Shown here: one piece after another, positions 8,331-16,870 of the stretch
Position numbering within the stretch: the first letter of the stretch is position 1
Layout: each line of letters opens with the position of its first letter
NCBI RefSeq assembly: GCF_004341845.1
Contig: NZ_SLVB01000002.1
Coordinates: forward strand, 310,001-374,000
Length of the DNA: 64,000 nucleotides
Direction of reading: 5' to 3'
From: Novosphingobium sp. PhB165
Lineage (GTDB): Bacteria > Pseudomonadota > Alphaproteobacteria > Sphingomonadales > Sphingomonadaceae
Notes under the pieces: model-generated
Seen by the model: the letters and a program-made list of their open reading frames with translations, nothing else
Databases searched by the model: none
Told to the model about the DNA's origin: nothing
Program-made: the position numbers and the translations under genes

Positions 8331-9628
8331 TTCGTGTTCCCGACCCGCAGTTCGCTGGTCGGCGACCATTTCGTGTAGATCCTGCCGCTGGCCGCCTCGA
8401 TGCTCATCACCCGCCAGTAATAGGTGCCGCCGGGAAGATCGGTGATGACGAAGGAGGAGCCCGCAAGGCCAGTCTGGTCCACGACCGGGGACGAGCCGTC
8501 GGCGTTGTGCGAAAGCTGGAAGCGGAAGTGCGCCCCGGTCAGGTCCGGCGCCTGCCAGCGGAACAGGAACTGCCGATATCTGCCCGCGCGGCTCTGTTCG
8601 AGGCTGGTGCGCAGGCGATTGAGCCGCCGCTCGAAGCTATAGACCGAAGGCTTGCCCTCAAGACCGTTCGCATCGATCCCCGCCATGCGCACGAAGTATG
8701 TACCGTTCGGCAGGCTCGGCAATTCGGCTTGCGGGGTATCGGCAAAGGCTTCGTCGATCACGTCCAGAAAGCCCGCGTCGCGGGCAAGCTGGAAACGATA
8801 GCGGATAGCACCGGTCAGGGGCTTCACGGCGAAAGCAAGCCGCTCTTCGTCCTGAACCTTGTCCGGCGTGACCAGATCCGGCGCGGCGAGCAGAGGCACT
8901 GGTGCAGGGAGTTGGTCGCTGGTGCCAAAACCGGCTTCCACGAACTGCTCCGTCTCGCGGTCCTCGCGGAAGGCGACTTTGCCTTCCGTCACTTCGACAT
9001 GCGAGCTTTCGTCGCCGGGTTCGTAACTCACCCGGAACTGCGTGCCGCGTACGGATGTCATGGCTCGGGGCGTGAGGAACTGGAACGTGCTCTGCGGGTC
9101 GGTCATCGGCGTTACTATGCCCGCCGCCTGCCCCTTCTGAATCACGAACTGGCGCTCGACCGATTCCGCCAACAGGGTCCGCCGCAGCATCTGAACACGA
9201 ACGCGTGTTCCGGAGGGGAGGGACACCGTGGTGTTGTCCGGCAGGCGCAGCGACACGAATGACCTGTCCCCGGTCTCGACCAGATCGCCTTCATGAACCT
9301 TCAGCCCGATCGCGGCACTTCTCGTGCCTACCAGAACGGAGCCTTTGTAGTTCTGCACCACGGCCTCGATAGGTTCGCGCCTCAGCAACGAGCGGGGTAT
9401 CTTCAGGACTTTGCCCACCGGCATCCGACGCGGATTGGAGACCCGGTTAAGTTTCTGGACGACTACATAGCCGCCGCGATCTGCGAAATAGCGTTGTGCC
9501 AGATCGTAAAGCGTGTCGTTCCTGTTCACGCTATATGTGACGTAAGACGGAGCTTCGGCGCTGACGCCGGCACAGCAGGCAAGCAACATTGCGCCAAGGG
9601 AGGCGCGAAAGACATGTGCAGGGGTCAA
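8327..9628 (-). CDS. Secreted LysM and FecR domain protein
   Basis: 433 residues. A signal peptide (MTPAHVFRASLGAMLLACCAGVSA) is followed by a LysM motif (about 32-78: YSVNRNDTLYDLAQRYFADRG) that would bind peptidoglycan. A FecR domain follows (about 95-205: LKVHEGDLVETGDRSFVSLR, then SVRGTQFRVSYE), and then two or three Ig-like beta repeats ending in WSPTSELRVGNTK. The start TTG at 9628 overlaps the TGA of the regulator gene by 4 bp; an ATG at 9589 is possible but would cut the signal peptide. FecR domains usually relay envelope signals to membrane partners, here most likely the CHASE2 kinase. Confidence 0.88.
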   Translation of the reverse strand: MTPAHVFRASLGAMLLACCAGVSAEAPSYVTYSVNRNDTLYDLAQRYFADRGGYVVVQKLNRVSNPRRMPVGKVLKIPRSLLRREPIEAVVQNYKGSVLVGTRSAAIGLKVHEGDLVETGDRSFVSLRLPDNTTVSLPSGTRVRVQMLRRTLLAESVERQFVIQKGQAAGIVTPMTDPQSTFQFLTPRAMTSVRGTQFRVSYEPGDESSHVEVTEGKVAFREDRETEQFVEAGFGTSDQLPAPVPLLAAPDLVTPDKVQDEERLAFAVKPLTGAIRYRFQLARDAGFLDVIDEAFADTPQAELPSLPNGTYFVRMAGIDANGLEGKPSVYSFERRLNRLRTSLEQSRAGRYRQFLFRWQAPDLTGAHFRFQLSHNADGSSPVVDQTGLAGSSFVITDLPGGTYYWRVMSIEAASGRIYTKWSPTSELRVGNTK

Positions 9629-10308
9629 GTCAGAACTTCCAGGCGATAACCGTAGGAATAGATTGGCGTCAGCTTGAAGCCGTTCGCCGGGCGCAAGTTC
9701 AGCTTGGTGCGGACATTCGAAATGTGCGCGTCAAGCGTTCGGGTCGGCAGGTCCGGCTTCACGCCCCAGATCGTTTCCAGCAGATAGGCGCGGGAAAGTG
9801 CACGGTTCAGGTTCCGGAACAGCAGGGTAGCAAGGGCATGCTCTTTAGCCGTGACCGCGATGGGCTCGCCCTGAAATTCGATGGTCTCCGCCCGGCTGTC
9901 GAACTGGTAGGGGCCGAAAACCTCGATATTGCTGGACGGCGAGGGATAGACCCGCCGCGCCACGGCATTGACCCGGGCCAGCAGCACGGCGGCAGACACC
10001 GGCTTGATGACGTAATCGTCCGCTCCGGCGGACAATCCGGCAACGATATCTTCCTCAGCCGACCGGCTCGTGAGCATCAGCGAAGGCGGCCGGGTATCGA
10101 GATTGTCGCGCATCCAGTCGAGGATCTGAAGCCCGGACATGCCCGGCACGTTCCAGTCCAGAATGAGCATGTCGAAAGTTTCACGGTAGAGATGGTGCAG
10201 AAGCTTCTGGCCATCCGTGAACATCACGCAGCTATGGTCGCTCGCCGACAGCGATTTTTCGACATAGCCCGCAAGGGCCAGATCGTCCTCCAGAATTGCA
10301 ATCCGCAT
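9625..10308 (-). CDS. OmpR/PhoB-family response regulator
   Basis: 227 residues from the ATG at 10308 (MRIAILEDD). The receiver domain has the acidic DD pair, the phospho-acceptor Asp in MLILDWNVPG, a Ser/Thr switch in LMLTSRS and the Lys in DYVIKP. The C-terminal winged helix includes AVTAKEHALATLLFRNLNRALSRAYLLETIWG and DAHISNVRTKL. It is the first gene of a three-gene operon with 4-bp overlaps. Box A, made of direct repeats, lies about 106 bp upstream, so autoregulation is likely. Confidence 0.95.
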   Translation of the reverse strand: MRIAILEDDLALAGYVEKSLSASDHSCVMFTDGQKLLHHLYRETFDMLILDWNVPGMSGLQILDWMRDNLDTRPPSLMLTSRSAEEDIVAGLSAGADDYVIKPVSAAVLLARVNAVARRVYPSPSSNIEVFGPYQFDSRAETIEFQGEPIAVTAKEHALATLLFRNLNRALSRAYLLETIWGVKPDLPTRTLDAHISNVRTKLNLRPANGFKLTPIYSYGYRLEVLT

Positions 10309-10387
10309 GTACGCTCCGCCGCAGGCAATCATGGACCCAGAAGTGCCATACCAGCGGAACCGTTCATGGATAGCAGGCCACGGGCCA

Positions 10388-10435
10388 CTTTTTACAACGT
10401 TTTACAAGTCGGGACGATTTTGCACTCCTTTACAT
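10388..10435 (-). promoter_or_regulatory. Direct-repeat operator region A upstream of the response regulator operon
   Basis: Read leftward there are four TGTAAA-like half-sites in two pairs. The first pair is ATGTAAAGGAGTGCAAAATC plus G (10435-10415). The second is TTGTAAAACGTTGTAAAAAG (10408-10389). Each pair has a 10-bp period. The first pair is nearly the same as box B at 5451-5471 (19 of 21). The region lies in the 190-bp gap between the operon and the divergent diguanylate cyclase gene, so it could serve both. Confidence 0.65.
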
Positions 10436-10498
10436 GACATCGGCGCTTTCCAGAACCATGGAAGAATCCGGCACGATCAAGCGTGGCGAGATTGGGGA

Positions 10499-11503
10499 AT
10501 GATGGTGAAAGCCGCATGCGCGCAGGAAGGTGCCTATCCGTTCGGAGCGCCGCCCTTGGCCAGCCGCCCGGATGACCGTTTCGATAGCGCGCCGGGTATG
10601 GGGCAGACGGTGGGCCGGTACTTTGACGCGGTTCCCTTCGCGCTCTGCATTCTCGACCGCGCCCGGCATGTCCTGTTCGTCAACGAGCAAATGGCGCAGA
10701 TCGCTGGCCATCGCGTGGTCGATCTGGACGGCTACTGCGTCACCGCTCTGCTCCCCGAGCTTCGGCCGATCCTTGAGAAGCGCTATCGGCTGGCCGGAAG
10801 TCGCCAGCCTTTGCCGGACCTCAGGATCTCCTGGCGCGGCCGCGAGTATATGCTGACTTTCAACGCCACATACGATCGCGGCGGGGAACTGGCCGAGATG
10901 ATGATCGGGGCCATCGACATCACGCGCGAAGCCCGGATCGAGCAAGGGTTGAGGCGATCCCGGCGCAGGTTGCTGGCCTCGCTGCGTACCGACCATCTCA
11001 CTGGCCTGCTGAACCGTAGAGGGTTGGAGACGGCAGTCCGCCGGGGCCTGCGGTGCGGAGCAAGGGAGCGGCGCCCGGTTGGCTTGCTCGTGGCCGATAT
11101 CGACTGCTTCAAGGCCTACAACGACCGCTTCGGGCATGTGACGGGCGATACCTGCCTCATGGCGGTTGCGCAGATCATCGGCCGTCACGGCGCCCGGGCC
11201 GGTGGGGCAGTCGGCCGTTACGGCGGCGAGGAATTCGTGGTCCTGCTGCCGGATGCGGACGGCGATGCGGCTGTCGAATTCGCGGAAAGCTGCCGGGCGG
11301 CGATCGAGGCCCTCGCTATCGCGCATCCGGACAGTCCGGTGGGCCGCGTCACGATCAGCATCGGCGTCACGGTGGCGTCCGGTGAGGGCGGAGGGAAGAT
11401 CGACTCCAGCGTCGTATCCCACTGTATAGGCACGGCGGATTCCGCGCTCTATCGTGCCAAGGAACAGGGCCGCAACGCTGTGAGATTTCAGGCCTTGCCG
11501 TAG
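10499..11503 (+). CDS. PAS-GGDEF diguanylate cyclase
   Basis: 334 residues. An N-terminal PAS-like domain (about 30-150: YFDAVPFALCILDRARHVLFVNEQMAQIAG) is followed by a GGDEF domain starting at DHLTGLLNRRGLE with the active-site motif GRYGGEEFVVLL, so it should make c-di-GMP from two GTP. No TM helix is seen, so it is cytoplasmic. GGGG just before tandem ATGs at 10499/10502 supports this start; the longer frame from 10307 runs through the operator region. It diverges from the response regulator operon, so box A may link the two-component system to c-di-GMP. Confidence 0.9.
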   Translation: MMVKAACAQEGAYPFGAPPLASRPDDRFDSAPGMGQTVGRYFDAVPFALCILDRARHVLFVNEQMAQIAGHRVVDLDGYCVTALLPELRPILEKRYRLAGSRQPLPDLRISWRGREYMLTFNATYDRGGELAEMMIGAIDITREARIEQGLRRSRRRLLASLRTDHLTGLLNRRGLETAVRRGLRCGARERRPVGLLVADIDCFKAYNDRFGHVTGDTCLMAVAQIIGRHGARAGGAVGRYGGEEFVVLLPDADGDAAVEFAESCRAAIEALAIAHPDSPVGRVTISIGVTVASGEGGGKIDSSVVSHCIGTADSALYRAKEQGRNAVRFQALP

Positions 11504-11557
11504 TCTGCCGCTATCGCGTCCGGAACATTGCGGCGATGCAGCTCTGTCCCGGCGCGA

Positions 11558-12265
11558 TCATTCGCCGGCTGCACCGGCGTAATTGCCTGGCCATGGAACG
11601 GGCGCTTCGATCCGTTCCGACGTGCGCACCGCGCGCAGCACGAAGTTGACGTAGAAGGCGCTCAGCTCATCGCGAGAAATGATGCCTGCGGCACTGATCG
11701 TCGCGCGGTCATCGTGGATGTACCAATCCGCAGCGGTGTTGAGCATGCGAATGATCGTCGTGAGCGTCAGGAAGATATTGATATCGGCCCTGAAATAGCC
11801 CTGTTCGATACCCTGCTCAAGAATAGCCCGCCAGACCAGATAGTGATCCCGGCGGGCTGCCACGACGTAATCGAAATCGGGGTTGCTCCGGTAATAGGCG
11901 CGCTCCTGATGGAGGATGGCATGCACCTCCTGATCGGTCGTCCTCTCCTTCACATCGAAATAGATGAGCGCGACAAGGCTTGTCTCCGGATTGGTTTGGC
12001 GCTGCTGGATCTCCTGCGCACCATCGCGCAGCCGGTTGACCACATCGCGCACGATTTCGTGGAGCATCTGCTCCTTGTTCGCGAAGTGATAGTAAAGGCT
12101 GCCTGCGAGCAAACCGGCATCGTCGGCAAGCTGGCGCACCGTCGTGGATTCGAAGCCTGACGCGGCAAAGCGATGCCGCGCCGCCAAAAGAATGCGCTCC
12201 CGGCGGTCGGTTCCCTTTTCGGTGGATGCGCCCGGAACCGGTCTCTTTCCGGCTCTGGTGCTCAC
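11558..12265 (-). CDS. TetR-family transcriptional regulator
   Basis: 235 residues from a GTG at 12265. The N-terminal HTH is TDRRERILLAARHRFAASGFESTTVRQLADDAGLLAGSLYYHF, with the usual TetR spacing. The C-terminal ligand domain (IYFDVKERTTDQEVHAILHQERAYYR) resembles regulators of acyl-CoA or cholate-type catabolism such as KstR2, but only loosely. It diverges from the CaiB/BaiF CoA transferase gene across an AT-rich 217-bp gap (stretch ATATCAAAAACCAAACAAAT), the likely operator site. It is probably the local repressor, released by a CoA-thioester or free acid. Confidence 0.88.
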   Translation of the reverse strand: MSTRAGKRPVPGASTEKGTDRRERILLAARHRFAASGFESTTVRQLADDAGLLAGSLYYHFANKEQMLHEIVRDVVNRLRDGAQEIQQRQTNPETSLVALIYFDVKERTTDQEVHAILHQERAYYRSNPDFDYVVAARRDHYLVWRAILEQGIEQGYFRADINIFLTLTTIIRMLNTAADWYIHDDRATISAAGIISRDELSAFYVNFVLRAVRTSERIEAPVPWPGNYAGAAGE

Positions 12266-12482
12266 GATCGGGCCCTGCGGCGGGACATCGAATCGCAGGT
12301 GCGACGGGGCGGGATAGCCGGGCGATTGATCATTGCGACACTCCTACAGACCGGCTGCCGCGTGGGCAAATTCCCGGCATTTCCCGCATCAAGCAGGGTC
12401 TAAAAACAGACTATATCAAAAACCAAACAAATGTTAGATTGATTCGCAAATCCGCAAAAACAGGAACTGGAGTCGGAGAGGG

Positions 12483-13697
12483 ATGACCGAGGTATTTTCC
12501 GGAATTCGCATCATCGAATTGGCCCAATACGTGTTCGTTCCCGCCGCCGGGGCGCTGCTGGCCGATCATGGCGCCGAGGTCATCCACGTCGAGACGGTCG
12601 ATGGTGGCGATCCTTACCGCACACTGAAAATCGGCGACGGGCGCGAGACCGGCTCGGCCAATCTTTCGCTGGAGCAGAACAATCGCGGCAAGAAATCGAT
12701 CGCGATCGACCTGAAAACGGAGAGCGGCCGGGAAGCCCTGTTGCGACTGATCGACACGGCGGACGTGTTCCTGACCAGCTTGCGCCCCAAGGCGATCAAG
12801 TCGCTGCGCCTGACGCCGGAGGATCTCCAGGCTCGCAATCCGAAGCTCATCTATGTTCGCGGCAACGGCGTGGGTTTCAAGGGAAACGAAATCGACAAGG
12901 CCGGTTACGATTCAACCGCCTTCTGGGCGCGTGGCGGCTTCGCCCACGTGCTGCGGCCCAGGGAAATGAGCGAACCGGTCAAGCCGCGCCCGGCGCTGGG
13001 CGATCACGTCAGCGCCATTTCGGTGGCTTACGGGATAGCTGGCGCGCTCTTCAAGCGGGCGATGACCGGCGAGGCCGCCGTCGTCGACGTGTCCCTGCTG
13101 TCTACAGCAGTGTGGTCGCTTTCGGCCGATGTCGTCGTCAGCCAGACCAGAACGCCCGAGCAGCACGCCCATGTCGGCGATCCCATGCGGGCGCCCCTGC
13201 GCTATACCTACAGAACCGCCGACGGTCGCTTTGTCCAACTGATGTTCCTCGACCCAGATCGCTATTGGCCGGCGCTTTGCAACAACATCGATCGTTCCGA
13301 TCTGTTGCAGGACGCACGGTTCATTTCGAATGCGGGCCGTGCCGACCATGGTGCCGCACTGATTGCGGAAATTCAGGCAACGATCGGCTCGCGAAACTGG
13401 GAAGACTGGAAGCCGATCTTCGATGTCTGGGACGCGCCGTGGGAACTGGTGCGCACTATTCACGATGTCACGACGGATCCGCAAGTCGAAGCCAACGGGC
13501 TGCTGTTCCCGATTGCGGTGCGGGATGGAACCAGCGTCAAGCTTGCGGCCGGTCCGGTCGGGTTTGATGGTCGTTATGCGCCGAAGGAGCCAGTGCGGGC
13601 ACCGCTGCTTGGCGAGCATACGGAAGAACTTCTGGCGGGGGCAGGGTATTCCCGCGAGGCGATCGCCGAACTGCTTCAGAACTCCGTGGTCGGTTGA
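12483..13697 (+). CDS. CaiB/BaiF family (class III) CoA transferase
   Basis: 404 residues with the family start VFSGIRIIELAQYVFVPAAGALLADHGAEVIHVET, the segment NRGKKSIAIDLKTESGREALLRLI and the C-terminal RAPLLGEHTEELL. These enzymes move CoA between carboxylic acids or racemise acyl-CoAs in the cytoplasm. It begins the rightward catabolic block, with GGAGAGGG just before the ATG. The amidohydrolase follows after 44 bp, so the two are probably co-transcribed under the divergent TetR. Confidence 0.93.
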   Translation: MTEVFSGIRIIELAQYVFVPAAGALLADHGAEVIHVETVDGGDPYRTLKIGDGRETGSANLSLEQNNRGKKSIAIDLKTESGREALLRLIDTADVFLTSLRPKAIKSLRLTPEDLQARNPKLIYVRGNGVGFKGNEIDKAGYDSTAFWARGGFAHVLRPREMSEPVKPRPALGDHVSAISVAYGIAGALFKRAMTGEAAVVDVSLLSTAVWSLSADVVVSQTRTPEQHAHVGDPMRAPLRYTYRTADGRFVQLMFLDPDRYWPALCNNIDRSDLLQDARFISNAGRADHGAALIAEIQATIGSRNWEDWKPIFDVWDAPWELVRTIHDVTTDPQVEANGLLFPIAVRDGTSVKLAAGPVGFDGRYAPKEPVRAPLLGEHTEELLAGAGYSREAIAELLQNSVVG

Positions 13698-13741
13698 CCC
13701 GAATTCTTCGCACCAACCTTTCTACATAAGGAGCCGATGCC

Positions 13742-14929
13742 ATGACTATCCTGGAAGAGGCGAATGCCAATCGCGAGATCGAAGCGGCCCCGCGCGTAGT
13801 AGACTACGTCGTCGATGCGGACGTGCATGTCACACCGCCGCCAACCATGTGGAAGGAGTATCTATCTCCCGAATTCCGCGATCAGGCACCGACCGTCGAA
13901 ACCGTGGGCGATGTCGATTATGTCGTGTTCGAGGGGCAGCGCAGGCAAGTCCACCTCATGCAGAGCCAGGCCGGTCGGAAGACCGAGGAATACAAGAACG
14001 TCGGCAAGTTCTCCGACATGCGGCTGGGCGGTTGGCAGGCCGAAAAACGCATCGAGGACATGGACCGGGACGGCATGGACAAGGCCGTTCTATTCGGCGG
14101 CGGTCCGCTGCAAACGGGCAATCTCGACCTGTTTTTCGACAGCTTCGACGCGTTCAATCGCTGGCAGTCCGACTTCTGCGCTTATGATCGCAAGAGGCTT
14201 TTCTCCGCCGCCTTCCTGCCGACCGTGGATGTGTCCACGACGGTACGGATGATGCACGAGGCCCGGAAGCGCGGCGACGTTGCGGTGAACATCCCGGCCT
14301 TTCCCCAGTCGATCAGGAACTTCACCAAGATGAGTTCGATCTGGCAGGCGATGACCGGCGATTCCGGCGGCGATCGCCAGTATCGCGACGCCGAGTTCGA
14401 TCCGATCTGGGCGACCGCTCAGGAACTCGATCTAGCCATCACCTTCCACCTTGGCGCGCGGGTTTCGCGGTACAAGGACAAGACCAATTTCCTGCCCGAC
14501 ATCCCGATGGGCAAGACCGCGATGCTCGAAGTGGTCAGCATCATGCTCTATGGCGGCGTCTTCGATCGCTTTCCCAAGCTGCGTATCGGCCTGATCGAGA
14601 GCGGTGTGGGCTGGATCCCGTGGGCCTGCGAATACATGGACCGCACCTGGGAGATGCAGCGCCACTGGACCGAGTGCACCATCAAGCATCCGCCCAGCCA
14701 TTACTTCGATCAGAATGTCTACGCGTCGTTCATATCCGATCGGATCGGAATCGAACTGCGGCACAAGTCGGGCTGCAAGAACATCATGTGGTCATCGGAT
14801 TATCCGCACTCGGAGACCACTTTCCCTCACAGCCATGCGGTGATCGAAGAGAACTTCCGGGGCGTACCCAAGGCCGAGCGCGACTGGATCGTGGCTGGCT
14901 GCGCGGAGAAATTTTTCGGGATCGGCTAG
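13742..14929 (+). CDS. Amidohydrolase-2 family metal-dependent hydrolase/decarboxylase
   Basis: 395 residues with the TIM-barrel amidohydrolase pattern: an N-terminal DADVHV metal motif, the conserved His in ITFHLGAR, and late motifs IGLIESGVGWIPWACEYMDR and MWSSDYPHSETTFP with the final Asp. This ACMSD-like clan includes decarboxylases and hydrolases of aromatic or alicyclic acids. AAGGAG precedes the ATG at 13742. It sits behind a CoA transferase, so its substrate may be an acid or CoA ester of the same pathway; no more can be said. Confidence 0.9.
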   Translation: MTILEEANANREIEAAPRVVDYVVDADVHVTPPPTMWKEYLSPEFRDQAPTVETVGDVDYVVFEGQRRQVHLMQSQAGRKTEEYKNVGKFSDMRLGGWQAEKRIEDMDRDGMDKAVLFGGGPLQTGNLDLFFDSFDAFNRWQSDFCAYDRKRLFSAAFLPTVDVSTTVRMMHEARKRGDVAVNIPAFPQSIRNFTKMSSIWQAMTGDSGGDRQYRDAEFDPIWATAQELDLAITFHLGARVSRYKDKTNFLPDIPMGKTAMLEVVSIMLYGGVFDRFPKLRIGLIESGVGWIPWACEYMDRTWEMQRHWTECTIKHPPSHYFDQNVYASFISDRIGIELRHKSGCKNIMWSSDYPHSETTFPHSHAVIEENFRGVPKAERDWIVAGCAEKFFGIG

Positions 14930-14967
14930 CTGCCGTCACCGCGTCTCCACGGGAATAGGGGCTTTCC

Positions 14968-14988
14968 ATATCCCCCCGGGGGGGATAT
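14968..14988. promoter_or_regulatory. RcnR/CsoR-type operator, perfect 10+1+10 palindrome
   Basis: The arms ATATCCCCCC and GGGGGGATAT are exact reverse complements around one central G. A-T flanks around a G/C tract are the known operator form of the RcnR/CsoR/FrmR family (E. coli RcnR: TACT-G6-N-AGTA). The site ends 8 bp before the rcnA ATG, and its G-run may double as the Shine-Dalgarno, so binding would also block initiation. Confidence 0.85.
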
Positions 14989-14996
14989 TGGGCGGC

Positions 14997-15845
14997 ATGC
15001 TCGATCTTCCCCAACTCATCGCCCATGTCGGTTCCGACGCCTGGCTGTTCATCCCCAGCGCTATCCTGCTCGGAGCGTTGCACGGCCTTGAGCCGGGTCA
15101 TTCGAAAACTATGATGGCGGCCTTCATTATCGCGGTGAAGGGCACCGTGCGTCAGGCGGTGCTGCTTGGGCTGGCTGCCACGCTGTCGCATACGATGGTC
15201 GTCTGGGCGGTGGCGCTCGGCGGGATGTGGCTGTTCGGCGGATTGCGGGCAGAGGACACCGAGCCGTGGTTCCAGCTTGCCTCGGGTCTGATTATCGTGG
15301 GCATGTCGCTCTGGATGCTGCACCGCGCGCGGCGGGAGCAGATGGCGGCCGCACACTTCCACGCCGACCACTCGCACGGCCACGGGCATCACCACCATGG
15401 CCACGACCATCATCACCACGAGCCGTCCGACGAAGAGGTTCACGAACTCGAATTGGCGACCGGCGGCTATGTCGATGCGCATGAGGCCGCGCACGCAGAG
15501 GATATCCGGCGGCGTTTCGCCAATGCACGCGTGACCACCGGGCAGATCGTGATCTTCGGCCTGACCGGGGGGTTGGTTCCCTGCCCCGGTGCGATCACGG
15601 TGCTGATGCTCTGCCTCCAGCTCAAGCGACTGGCGCTGGGCGCTACTCTGGTGCTGAGTTTCTCGGTGGGCCTTGCCATCACCATGGTCGCCTCGGGCGT
15701 ACTGGCTGCGCTGAGCCTGCGCCATGTCGAGAAACGCTGGTCCGGCTTCGGTGAGGCCGTGCGCAGGGCGCCCTATATTTCCGGTCTCGTTATCCTTGGC
15801 ATCGGGCTTTATGTGACCCTCTCGGCCTGGCACCACCTGCCGTGA
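14997..15845 (+). CDS. rcnA: RcnA-type nickel/cobalt efflux protein
   Basis: 282 residues, an NicO/RcnA inner-membrane exporter of Ni/Co. Marks are the first-helix motif LLGALHGLEPGHSKTMMAAF, six or so TM helices, and a cytoplasmic His-rich loop (about residues 117-145) with HSHGHGHHHHGHDHHHHE. The second signature is FGLTGGLVPCPGAITVLMLCLQ. The ATG at 14997 was chosen over an in-frame TTG at 14988 that lies inside the operator. A metal-sensing repressor follows at 15871, so this is a self-contained efflux unit placed inside a catabolic region. Confidence 0.93.
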   Translation: MLDLPQLIAHVGSDAWLFIPSAILLGALHGLEPGHSKTMMAAFIIAVKGTVRQAVLLGLAATLSHTMVVWAVALGGMWLFGGLRAEDTEPWFQLASGLIIVGMSLWMLHRARREQMAAAHFHADHSHGHGHHHHGHDHHHHEPSDEEVHELELATGGYVDAHEAAHAEDIRRRFANARVTTGQIVIFGLTGGLVPCPGAITVLMLCLQLKRLALGATLVLSFSVGLAITMVASGVLAALSLRHVEKRWSGFGEAVRRAPYISGLVILGIGLYVTLSAWHHLP

Positions 15846-15870
15846 GATAGCGAGCGAAGAAGGGCGATCG

Positions 15871-16137
15871 ATGAGTCATGCTACCGACAAGGCACTGGTC
15901 AATCGGCTGAAGCGGGCGAACGGCCACCTTGCCCGGATCACGTCGATGATCGAGGAAAACCGCAGCGCGCTGGAAATCGCCCAGCAGTTGCAGGCCGTGA
16001 TCGCCGCGCTGAACAAGGCGCGCACCACGCTGGTGTCCCATCACATCGAACATCACCTTGAAGCGGCCGTGGGCGAGTTGAGCCCCGAAACGCGCAATGT
16101 GCTGGTCGAACTCTCGGAATTGGCACGATACCTTTGA
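15871..16137 (+). CDS. RcnR/CsoR-family metal-sensing repressor lacking the usual Cys
   Basis: An 88-residue all-helical DUF156 protein. It begins MSHATDKALVNRLKRANGHLARI, keeping the N-terminal His of RcnR, and has the SHHIEHHLEAAV helix that matches RcnR His60 and His64. The helix-2 Cys (RcnR Cys35), nearly universal in this superfamily, is replaced: ENRSALEIAQQL contains none, and there is no Cys in the whole protein. It follows rcnA by 25 bp and should bind the palindrome at 14968-14988, releasing it when Ni/Co binds. Confidence 0.92.
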   Translation: MSHATDKALVNRLKRANGHLARITSMIEENRSALEIAQQLQAVIAALNKARTTLVSHHIEHHLEAAVGELSPETRNVLVELSELARYL

Positions 16138-16196
16138 CGCAGCGGTCTTTCCCCAGTACTCTTTCCTGCTGGGGCAAGTTGGGGCATGCAAAAGGC

Positions 16197-16790
16197 ATGA
16201 CCCGATCCCCTTCGCCTCCTTCGCCCGGCCGGACCCGTCGTAACAAGAGCTACGAATCCACGCATCAGGCGCTGATCGAGGCTTCGGTGCGGTTGATTTC
16301 GGAAAAAGGCGTCGAGGCGCTGTCGATTACCGCGCTGGCCAGGGCGTTGGGGTTGAACCGGGCAACCGTCTATTACCATTTCGCCGATCGCGAGTCCTTG
16401 CTGGAGGCGGTCAGCACGTGGTCTTCCCAGCAGATCGTGCAGGGCTTCACCGCCTCGCGCCCGCAGCCCGAGCGGATCGACCTTATCGCGCGCTTCGTTC
16501 TCGAAAATCCGGATCTGGTAAAGCTCTGGATCGAGAACTTCATCGCTCCCGGAGATATCCGCGAAAACTATCCGAAATGGGATGAGTTCATCGCTGCAAA
16601 CAAGGCGACCCTGTCGGACAGCGGAATCGACGTGGAAGTCTACTGCACGATGCTGCTGACCTCCGCGATCATCGGTCCCCGCGTGTTCCGCAACAGCGTC
16701 CGCCCCGATCTTGATGACGAGACCGTGATCGAGCGCTTCCGCACCGAGCACCAGCGCACACTGCGCCGGGACGGATTGCTGCGCGTGTAA
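16197..16790 (+). CDS. TetR-family transcriptional regulator
   Basis: 197 residues from the ATG at 16197; an earlier in-frame start at 16134 overlaps the previous gene and adds unconserved residues. The HTH is THQALIEASVRLISEKGVEALSITALARALGLNRATVYYHFADRESLLEAV. The C-terminal domain (ENPDLVKLWIENFIAPGDIRENYPKWDEFIAANK) is unclassified. It precedes the Rieske oxygenase gene in the same direction with an 80-bp gap, which holds a CAACAGTGTTG palindrome (16801-16811) that may be its operator. Confidence 0.88.
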   Translation: MTRSPSPPSPGRTRRNKSYESTHQALIEASVRLISEKGVEALSITALARALGLNRATVYYHFADRESLLEAVSTWSSQQIVQGFTASRPQPERIDLIARFVLENPDLVKLWIENFIAPGDIRENYPKWDEFIAANKATLSDSGIDVEVYCTMLLTSAIIGPRVFRNSVRPDLDDETVIERFRTEHQRTLRRDGLLRV

Positions 16791-16800
16791 AAAGTTTAAG

Positions 16801-16811
16801 CAACAGTGTTG
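16801..16811. promoter_or_regulatory. Possible TetR operator before the Rieske oxygenase gene
   Basis: CAACAGTGTTG: CAAC and GTTG arms around AGT, in an AT-richer stretch 60 bp before the oxygenase start. It is short, so chance occurrence is possible; location is the main support. Confidence 0.3.
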
Positions 16812-16870
16812 AGAATCGAATCGGTTCCGCGTTAGAAACGTGGCAAACAAGAACCGAGAGGAATCGACCT

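Noticed and set aside
6612..8378. A 588-codon plus-strand frame
   Set aside because: Mirror frame of the CHASE2 kinase; no domain, and it would run through conserved HisKA and HATPase motifs read on the other strand.
12266..12482. A possible defined TetR operator before the CaiB/BaiF gene
   Set aside because: Only short ATCAA/TTGAT arms 29 bp apart were found in an AT-rich stretch. This is too weak to list as a site, although an operator is expected there.
14997..16137. rcnA/rcnR as a mobile insertion splitting a catabolic operon
   Set aside because: No direct repeats, integrase, tRNA end or GC shift was seen around the pair. Position alone does not prove transfer.
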